Of a DNA stretch of 64,000 nucleotides, positions 8,690 to 14,479 are shown one piece after another; positions within the stretch are counted from its first letter, which is position 1, and each line of letters starts with the position of its first letter. Under the pieces are notes generated by a model. That model had not been told where the DNA came from. It made no database searches and saw nothing but the letters and a program-made list of their open reading frames with translations. This stretch comes from Halobaculum marinum (GTDB taxonomy: Archaea > Halobacteriota > Halobacteria > Halobacteriales > Haloferacaceae): positions 434,001-498,000 of the forward strand of contig NZ_CP119989.1 of NCBI RefSeq assembly GCF_029338555.1, given 5' to 3'. A program made the position numbers and the translations under genes.

Positions 8690-9337
8690 TCAGCGGTCGT
8701 CCCAGCCTTCGGGCATCTCGATGACGTAGCGGCCGTCCTCGCGAAGTGAGATGATGTACTCCTCGCGGTCGTACAACTCCATGAGGTTCAGTTCGTACTG
8801 CCCCGGACTGACGATCCGGATCGACTCGAACTGGTCGTTGAGCTTCTGACGGAGCGCGTCGAGGTTGGGGTCTACCGACTCCTCGTCCGCCGACTCGTCG
8901 GGTGCGGGAGCGTCCGCACCCGCGTCGACCTCGTCGGTCGGCGACGTGTCGGACTGCTCCGGCGCCGCGGCGGCGATCTCGTCTTCGGAGACGACCTCCG
9001 AGCGAGCGCTCGCCTGTGCGCCGTCTTCGTTCCCGGTCGAGGCGGGCGTCGACGACCGCTCTGTCGGGGTGGGCTGGTCCGGCGTCGGCGACTGATCCGG
9101 TGCTCCCGCCCTGTCGGCGACCGTTTCGGGTGGAGCGTCTGACCGCGTCGACTCCGGCGTGGCGGTCGACTGCGACGGCGTCGACGGCTGTTCGGCGGCC
9201 CCGGCGCCGCTGGACTGGTCGGTCGACCCCGCGGGTCGGAACTGGAACTTGTTGCCGCCGCAGTCGGGACACCCCGAGAGCATCTCCTTGGAGCCGTCGG
9301 CGAACGTGCGGCCGCAGTTGGTGCACTGGTGCGGCAT
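8690..9337 (-). CDS. oapC: OapC/ArvC zinc-ribbon protein
   Basis: Third gene of the leftward oapA-oapB-oapC cluster. The 215-residue product starts with a four-Cys zinc ribbon, QCTNCGRTF and GCPDCGGNKF (about residues 4-30). It continues with a long Ser/Thr/Pro/Asp/Glu-rich disordered linker (about 35-150) and ends in a compact conserved domain (about 155-215, IRIVSPGQYELNLMELYDRE). These proteins were named origin-associated because they sit beside the haloarchaeal main origin; the same trio is reported, to my knowledge, as ArvABC in Haloferax, driving extracellular vesicle formation. The OapB stop is 3 bp upstream of the OapC ATG, so the genes are in one operon. Confidence 0.88.
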   Translation of the reverse strand: MPHQCTNCGRTFADGSKEMLSGCPDCGGNKFQFRPAGSTDQSSGAGAAEQPSTPSQSTATPESTRSDAPPETVADRAGAPDQSPTPDQPTPTERSSTPASTGNEDGAQASARSEVVSEDEIAAAAPEQSDTSPTDEVDAGADAPAPDESADEESVDPNLDALRQKLNDQFESIRIVSPGQYELNLMELYDREEYIISLREDGRYVIEMPEGWDDR

Positions 9338-9340
9338 CGA

Positions 9341-9742
9341 CTACCTCCGGGAGACGAGCGCGCTGATGAGGTCCTCGTCTTTGTGCAGCGTCTCGATCTG
9401 GTTGGCCGGGCCGATCACGGTCAGCTTGTTCGGCGACTCCTCTTTGCCGAGGAGTCGCCCCATCAGCCCCTGGTTGGGCTGGTGAGTGGAGGGGTACGTC
9501 TCGATCTCGATGCCGGAGAAGTCGTCCGGGCTGATCTCGGTCATCGTGACCTCGATGAGCTTCGACTCCTCCTCCGGCGACAGGCCCGCCTCGAGGACGA
9601 CGATGTCGCCGTCGCGGACGGAGTCGAGGATGAGTCGGATCTTCTCCATGGAGGTGAGCCCCTCCATGCGGGCGCCGCTGATCAAGTCGAGCCTGACGCC
9701 GTCGCCGGAGTCACCGTCGTCCGGGGTGGTGGCTTCTGGCAT
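9341..9742 (-). CDS. oapB: OapB/ArvB (DUF2073) protein
   Basis: A 133-residue soluble protein of the DUF2073 family, the middle gene of the origin-associated operon. Conserved-looking segments are MEGLTSMEKIRLILDSVRDG and GDIVVLEAGLSPEEES. The ATG overlaps the OapA stop by one base (TAATG at 9740-9744), indicating translational coupling. It has no nucleotide-binding motif and is thought to work with the OapA GTPase. The role in replication is only guilt by location, whereas the role in vesicle formation is the reported one in Haloferax. Confidence 0.88.
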   Translation of the reverse strand: MPEATTPDDGDSGDGVRLDLISGARMEGLTSMEKIRLILDSVRDGDIVVLEAGLSPEEESKLIEVTMTEISPDDFSGIEIETYPSTHQPNQGLMGRLLGKEESPNKLTVIGPANQIETLHKDEDLISALVSRR

Positions 9743-10383
9743 TATCCGAAGTACTCCGCGATCTTCTCGTACACTTCCTCCATGTTGTCCCCCTCCAGCG
9801 CCGACAGCGGCACCGTCTCGTGTTGCGGGAACGCGTCGGAGATGCGCTTCACGTCGGAGTCGTCGAGGTCGACCTTGTTCGCGAAGATGAGCACCGGGAG
9901 GTCCTGGCTCTCGATGATCCCGATGAGCATCGTGTTTACCTGCGTGAACGGGTCCGTACTGGAGTCGAGCACGTAGATGACGCCGTCGACGTCCTCGCGG
10001 AGCCAGTGCATCGCCTCGGCGACGCCCTCGGTCGCCTCGCGCGACCGCTTGACGGCGTCGTCTTTCTCCATGTCGTGGTCGAGGAACTCCTTGTAGTCGA
10101 CCTTCGTCGTCACGCCGGGCGTGTCGACGATGTCGATGGTGACGGTCTTCCCGTTCCGTTCGATGGTTACGTTCTCCTTTCTACGCGCGCGACGCGTCTC
10201 GTGCGGGATGTGACTCTCCGGCCCCACCGCGTCGCCGGTCCAGTCGCGGGCGATTCGGTTCGCCAGCGTCGTCTTCCCGGCGTTCGGCGGTCCGTAGATC
10301 CCGATTCGTTTGGGTTCGTCGTCGGCGAAGAGCCGATCGGTGACCCGTGTGATGCTGTCCCTGAGATTGGTGAGCAGACCCAT
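9742..10383 (-). CDS. oapA: OapA/ArvA Era-like small GTPase
   Basis: A 213-residue TRAFAC-class GTPase: G1 GPPNAGKT (31-38), G3 DTPG (87-90) and G4 NKVD (169-172) are all intact. The start at 10381-10383 (MGLLTNLRDSITRV) gives an amphipathic N-terminal helix, a plausible membrane-contact element. An upstream in-frame start at 10446 would add 21 uncharacteristic residues and run into the origin promoter region. It is the first gene of oapABC. In Haloferax the orthologue (ArvA) is reported to drive extracellular vesicle budding; the name Oap comes from its position next to oriC. Confidence 0.92.
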   Translation of the reverse strand: MGLLTNLRDSITRVTDRLFADDEPKRIGIYGPPNAGKTTLANRIARDWTGDAVGPESHIPHETRRARRKENVTIERNGKTVTIDIVDTPGVTTKVDYKEFLDHDMEKDDAVKRSREATEGVAEAMHWLREDVDGVIYVLDSSTDPFTQVNTMLIGIIESQDLPVLIFANKVDLDDSDVKRISDAFPQHETVPLSALEGDNMEEVYEKIAEYFG

Positions 10384-10601
10384 CCTGGCCTCCGTGCTCC
10401 TCCGTCCCGTGTGGAGGGCGTTATCGCTCCAAACCAGTGACGCCACTTAAGCACTACGTCAGACGGGTTACGTCATGCCTTCTCCGCGTATCGCACGGCG
10501 TACTCCGGCGTCGAAGCGACAGACCGGCACCCGGTGTCGGAGTAGGTCGACTCTCGAGTGAACCGGTTGACACCGAACGGGCTTCGCAGGCGTTCGAGGC
10601 A

Positions 10602-10624
10602 GTTCGACCGGAAGCGGGGGGCGG
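10602..10624 (+). repeat. Degenerate ORB-like element
   Basis: GTTCGACCGGAAGCGGGGGG followed by CGG has the layout of the strong ORBs (GTTCCA, a middle GAA, then a G-run) but several mismatches. It lies about 330 bp left of the left strong ORB, on the oapA side, in non-coding DNA. Confidence 0.4.
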
Positions 10625-10957
10625 AGCGCGGTCCGCGAACGCTCGCGGTACCGGAGAGTGCGGACGAGTCGAATCGACGACCCCACGATCCGTGCGGGAC
10701 GTCTTCCCACCGATTCCGCTCTCGACGCTCGACCATCGAAGGACGAGGCTCAACCAGCACAATACAGGCGGCGACACGAGCAACGTCGATGCGTCGGGCG
10801 ATTAGCATCGTGCTAGCGACGGACGGTTGCACGACGCGTGCGGAGAGACGGGTGAACTGTCGAGCAGAATGGGTCGTGGCTCGACCGTCTTCACGGTCAC
10901 CGTTCGGGCACCACCTGTCGCTGGAGTGACCGTTCTCGGGCCGTTACCCCCACCCCC

Positions 10958-10980
10958 ACCCCTCCGTTTCGACTGGAACC
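10958..10980 (-). repeat. Origin recognition box, left of the unwinding element
   Basis: On the minus strand this reads GGTTCCAGTCGAAACGGAGG then GGT, and continues into a GGGGGTGGGGGT tract (to about 10946). It is inverted relative to the ORB at 11141-11162, so the GTTCCA ends of both face the AT-rich element and the G-tracts point outward. Cdc6/Orc1 initiators bind such boxes. Confidence 0.85.
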
Positions 10981-11034
10981 GGGCGTGAGGGTGGGGGTGG
11001 GGCCGCGGCTCGGCGTTCCCTCCTCTTTCCACAC

Positions 11035-11100
11035 CACCTAAAATAACGCTATTTGCTAGCGGTGCGGATATTGTTGGCTAGCATGTGTGATAAAGGTGCC
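11035..11100. other. Duplex unwinding element (AT-rich core of the origin)
   Basis: The segment 11041-11100 is 33 A/T in 60 bases, against roughly one third A/T around it. It starts CTAAAATAACGCTATTTG and holds two GCTAGC hexamers at 11055-11060 and 11077-11082, 22 bp apart (two helical turns). The inverted ORBs lie 55 bp to the left and 41 bp to the right. This composition and placement match the unwinding element of known haloarchaeal origins. Confidence 0.82.
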
Positions 11101-11140
11101 GAGGTCTAGACGCACCCTCCCCCACCCCCTCTCTCGTCGT

Positions 11141-11162
11141 GTTCCACCAGAAACGAAGGGGT
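11141..11162 (+). repeat. Origin recognition box, right of the unwinding element
   Basis: Reads GTTCCACCAGAAACGAAGGG then GT, followed directly by GGGGGGGT. A C-rich tract (ACCCTCCCCCACCCCC, 11113-11128) precedes it. The left ORB has the same neighbours in mirror order, making the whole 10946-11170 block a large imperfect inverted repeat around the unwinding element. Confidence 0.87.
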
Positions 11163-11607
11163 GGGGGGGTCCGGGAACCACCCCCCGACGGCGGAACTCC
11201 CCCGTCGCTCACCGCCCCGACGACCTCCCCGGCTTCTAGTCGAAACCGGTTACGTAGCCGGCGGAGACACGCGACCGGTCACACCGAAACCGGGACGCTG
11301 AGCTGGTCTCCGGTGACTGGCAGCCAGCGACTGCCGGCCGGCGACTGACCGCGGCGCTGGTTCCGACCACCTCCTCGACGCTGGGATCGGTCACGTCGAC
11401 AGTTCGTCGCGACGACGGCACCTCCGCCGCAGATCTCGGCGGCCGCTTTCGGTACCCATCTCCCGCAGACCCGATCGAACAGTAACGCTTTTGCGTAGGC
11501 TGTCCAACGGTTTCGATTGCATCATCTGGACGCCGTCCGTCGCCGACGCGACCACCAACCCCCACGGAAGACGGGAGAGACGCCGGGATACGGCGGGTGA
11601 ACGGCAC

Positions 11608-11630
11608 GGTTCCAGTCGAAACGAAGGGGT
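11608..11630 (+). repeat. Origin recognition box abutting the orc1 start codon
   Basis: GGTTCCAGTCGAAACGAAGG then GGT ends 10 bp before the orc1 ATG at 11641. It is the cleanest copy in the window. In a short-leader haloarchaeal gene this covers the transcription start, so Orc1 binding here would be expected to repress its own gene. Confidence 0.85.
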
Positions 11631-11640
11631 ACACAAATCG

Positions 11641-13410
11641 ATGACACGGGACGAGACAACCACCGACGGCGCGGACGACGACGGACCCGACACCGTAGGC
11701 GACGGGTCTACGCAGGGCGAGGAACGGACCGAGGCGAGAGAGTCGGACGTCGATCCAGACACGACTGCCGACACCGACCCCGACGCCGAGGACGTCCCCG
11801 CAGACGACGTTCCCGCCGACGATGTCCCCACCGACGACATCCCCGCCGACGACACTTCTACCGACCCCGAGGCTGACGACGACACCGGTTCGACCGACCC
11901 GACCGACCCGACCGACACGGACGCGCCGAACGTCGACGGCAACGCCTTCCAGTTCGGGTCGGGGTCCCGCTCGCGCGCCGACGTCGACCTCGACGTCGAC
12001 GAGGTGCTGGCCGACGACGACGGCGCCAGCACCGGCCTGTTCGACGACCTCCTCTCGGGAGAACCGATCTTCGAGAACAAGGAGGTGCTGCGCCCGTCCT
12101 ACACGCCACACGAACTCCCCCACCGGTCCGACCAGATCAACAAGATGGCGACCATCCTCGTGTCCGCCCTGCGCGGGGAGACGCCGTCGAACATCCTCAT
12201 CTACGGGAAGACGGGGACGGGGAAGACGGCGTCCGCGAAGTTCGTCTCCCAGGAACTGGAGTCGACGAGCCAGAAGTACGACGTGCCCTGCGAGGTCGAG
12301 TACATCAACTGCGAGGTGACGGACACGCAGTATCGCGTGCTCGCGCAACTCGCGAACAAGTTCATCGAGAAGAACGAGGCGGTCATCGACGGGAAACTCG
12401 ACGACCTCCGCGAACTCCGGTCGGCGGCGACCGACCACCCCGACGCACTCGCCGACTCGGAGTTCGACTCCGTCGACGCCGTCGACGAGCGCATCGCCGA
12501 ACTCGAGGCCGACCGCGACGACATCGAGGAGGTGCCGATGACCGGGTGGCCGACCGACCGCGTGTACACGACGTTCTTCGACGCCGTCGACTACCACGAG
12601 CGCGTGGTCGTCATCATGCTCGACGAGATCGACAAACTCGTCGAGAAGTCCGGCGACGACACGCTGTACAACCTCTCGCGGATGAACTCGGAGTTGAACA
12701 ACTCCCGGATCTCCATCATGGGGATCTCGAACGACCTGAAGTTCACCGACTTCCTCGACCCCCGCGTCAAGTCGAGCCTCGGCGAAGAGGAGATCGTGTT
12801 CCCACCGTACGACGCGAACCAACTCCGGGACATCCTCCAGCACCGCTCGGACATCGCGTTCAAGGGCGACGCGCTCACAGAGGACGTGATCCCGCTGTGT
12901 GCGGCGTTCGCAGCCCAGGAGCACGGCGACGCCCGCCGCGCGCTCGACCTGCTTCGCACTGCGGGCGAACTCGCCGAGCGCTCGCAGGCTGACCTGGTCG
13001 AGGAGGCACACGTCCGGCAAGCACAGGACAAAATCGAGTTGGACCGCGTCGTCGAGGTCGTCCGCACGCTCCCGACGCAGAGTAAGATCGTCCTGTTCTC
13101 GATCATCCTCCTGGAGCAGAACGGCGTCCACAACGTCAACACCGGCGAGGTGTTCAACATCTACAAGCGCCTCTGTGAGGAGATCGACGCCGACGTACTC
13201 ACCCAGCGCCGCGTCACCGACCTCATCTCCGAGTTGGACATGCTCGGCATCGTCAACGCCGTCGTCGTCTCGAAGGGTCGCTACGGGCGGACGAAGGAGA
13301 TCAGCCTCTCGGTCCCCGTCGAGGAGACCGAGGCTGTCCTCCTCTCGGACTCCCGCCTCGGCGACATCGAGGACGTCCAGCCGTTCGTCCAGGCCCGCTT
13401 CGACAACTGA
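11641..13410 (+). CDS. orc1: Orc1/Cdc6 replication initiator
   Basis: The AAA+ initiator that binds ORBs and loads MCM. The 589-residue protein has an unusually long acidic N-terminus (about 1-145) including four copies of (V/I)P(A/T)DD. After it come an AAA+ domain with Walker A GKTGTGKT (189-196) and Walker B LDEID (327-331), and a C-terminal winged helix (about 500-589). ATG 11641 is chosen because it follows the ORB by 10 bp. The open frame extends to 11491, but that segment contains the ORB and non-coding-like sequence. It is divergent from oapABC across the origin, and autoregulation through the adjacent ORB is likely. Confidence 0.95.
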   Translation: MTRDETTTDGADDDGPDTVGDGSTQGEERTEARESDVDPDTTADTDPDAEDVPADDVPADDVPTDDIPADDTSTDPEADDDTGSTDPTDPTDTDAPNVDGNAFQFGSGSRSRADVDLDVDEVLADDDGASTGLFDDLLSGEPIFENKEVLRPSYTPHELPHRSDQINKMATILVSALRGETPSNILIYGKTGTGKTASAKFVSQELESTSQKYDVPCEVEYINCEVTDTQYRVLAQLANKFIEKNEAVIDGKLDDLRELRSAATDHPDALADSEFDSVDAVDERIAELEADRDDIEEVPMTGWPTDRVYTTFFDAVDYHERVVVIMLDEIDKLVEKSGDDTLYNLSRMNSELNNSRISIMGISNDLKFTDFLDPRVKSSLGEEEIVFPPYDANQLRDILQHRSDIAFKGDALTEDVIPLCAAFAAQEHGDARRALDLLRTAGELAERSQADLVEEAHVRQAQDKIELDRVVEVVRTLPTQSKIVLFSIILLEQNGVHNVNTGEVFNIYKRLCEEIDADVLTQRRVTDLISELDMLGIVNAVVVSKGRYGRTKEISLSVPVEETEAVLLSDSRLGDIEDVQPFVQARFDN

Positions 13411-13427
13411 CCGAGGCGCTCCACCCC

Positions 13428-13450
13428 ACCCCTTCGTTTCGACTCCGACA
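13428..13450 (-). repeat. ORB downstream of orc1, left member of a divergent pair
   Basis: Minus strand TGTCGGAGTCGAAACGAAGG then GGT, followed by GGGTGG. It begins 17 bp after the orc1 stop codon. With the copy at 13486-13506 it forms a divergent pair, the same polarity as the pair around the unwinding element. Confidence 0.7.
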
Positions 13451-13467
13451 CCCCGACTCCCGCTGTC

Positions 13468-13479
13468 TTCGCTAGCGAA
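13468..13479. repeat. 12-bp palindrome TTCGCTAGCGAA between two ORBs
   Basis: A perfect 12-bp palindrome centred between the two ORBs downstream of orc1. It contains GCTAGC, the same hexamer found twice in the unwinding element. CTAG is scarce in the rest of this window, so its reuse here suggests a bound site rather than chance. Confidence 0.6.
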
Positions 13480-13485
13480 TCATGC

Positions 13486-13506
13486 GTTCCAGTCGAAACG
13501 ATGCCC
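13486..13506 (+). repeat. ORB downstream of orc1, right member of a divergent pair
   Basis: GTTCCAGTCGAAACGA is identical to the 16-base core of the ORB at orc1, but continues TGCCC, so the G-tract is missing. It lies 20 bp beyond the 3' end of the signal peptidase gene, which converges on orc1. Confidence 0.7.
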
Positions 13507-13526
13507 TTGGACCGCCGGTGTCCGAC

Positions 13527-14273
13527 CTATCGGACGCCCACGACGGGAGTCGGTGTCGGGTCCGAAGCCGCGTCGGTGGTCGTCGTCGCAGCCGAGTCGG
13601 TACCGCTCACCACGCCGACCGGCGGATTCGACTGTGCTAACACTGCCTCAGAGAAGACGAGGCGGACGTAGCCGAGGTACGGGACGCGGACGCGCGCGAC
13701 GCCGCGGACCCACTCGGTTTTCACGACGGGCGCGATGCCGCTGACCTGGTCGTACTGGGAGTTGGCGTCACCCTTCGTGATGAACCCGTCGTAGGGGGCG
13801 GGACACGAGGGGACACGGTCACACGAGTTCGCCGGGAGGTAGTCGGTGTTCGCGCGGTCGACCCAGTTCTCCCCCTGCTCCACGTGCAACCGTGCGCGGT
13901 GGATGATCGGCGGGCCACCCTCCCCGGGCGGTCGGTAGACGACGACCGACCCCGCCATCCCGAACGTCGAGTACCCCGTCTCGCTCCCCGTCTCGTAAGT
14001 GACGACGCCGGTGTCGCCGTAGGCGGCGTCGGGGGCGAAGCGGTCCGGTTCGGTGATGAACACGAGGTCGCCCCGCTCCATGTGCGGCTCCATGCTCCCG
14101 GACTCGACGGCGACCATCGGCGGCCAGACGCCGGCGATAGCGAACAGCAGCAGGCCGACGAACGCGACCGCCAGCGCCGAGGAGAGCACCTCGCGAACGA
14201 ACAGCAGCGCACCGCTGTCCGCGTGGAGGAACCGAGACAGCGGGTCGTCGGGCGACCGCCCGTCGTCGCTCAT
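13527..14273 (-). CDS. sec11: Archaeal signal peptidase I (Sec11 type)
   Basis: Cleaves Sec signal peptides at the outer membrane face. The 248-residue protein has a transmembrane helix (about 28-50), the catalytic Ser in ESGSMEP (Ser60), the IIHRA motif with the general-base His (His125), and the conserved GDAN (168-171). The C-terminal segment YLGYVRLVFSEAV may be a second, weak membrane contact, followed by a Thr/Ala/Pro-rich tail. ATG 14271-14273 is preferred over an upstream start at 14372 that adds a non-hydrophobic extension. A sec11 gene between orc1 and polD1 is, as I recall, the order at the main origin of Haloferax. Confidence 0.9.
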   Translation of the reverse strand: MSDDGRSPDDPLSRFLHADSGALLFVREVLSSALAVAFVGLLLFAIAGVWPPMVAVESGSMEPHMERGDLVFITEPDRFAPDAAYGDTGVVTYETGSETGYSTFGMAGSVVVYRPPGEGGPPIIHRARLHVEQGENWVDRANTDYLPANSCDRVPSCPAPYDGFITKGDANSQYDQVSGIAPVVKTEWVRGVARVRVPYLGYVRLVFSEAVLAQSNPPVGVVSGTDSAATTTTDAASDPTPTPVVGVR

Positions 14274-14479
14274 TACCCCAAGCAACCCGGTGGCCGGTGT
14301 TGAACCTTCTGTTACCCGTCCACACACTTCGTCAGGCGGCTCCGGCGACGAATTTCTCTCGGCCCCGACCACCGCTTCGCTCCGTTCCGACGACCCAGTT
14401 GGCCTGCCTCGACGACCCCTTCGCCATCCGCCGACGACCGTCCGCTACCCTTTTGCCCGGCGCCGGCGGACCTCGGTCC

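Larger units (their letters stand above)
10447..11640. other. Chromosomal replication origin region (oriC1-like)
   Basis: About 1.2 kb with no credible gene, between divergent oapA and orc1. It contains an AT-rich segment (11035-11100) flanked by two inverted ORBs with G-tracts, degenerate ORB-like copies at 10602-10624 and 11233-11253, and a perfect ORB at the right edge touching orc1. Five CTAG tetranucleotides, otherwise rare in this DNA, occur at 10813, 11056, 11078, 11105 and 11236. Location next to an orc1/cdc6 gene with ORBs and an AT-rich element is the established signature of haloarchaeal main origins. Confidence 0.88.

Noticed and set aside
11236-13131. 631-residue minus-strand frame opposite orc1
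   Set aside because: Antisense of the acidic Orc1 codons produces long open frames in GC-rich DNA; it has no recognisable domain and crosses the ORB and the orc1 promoter.
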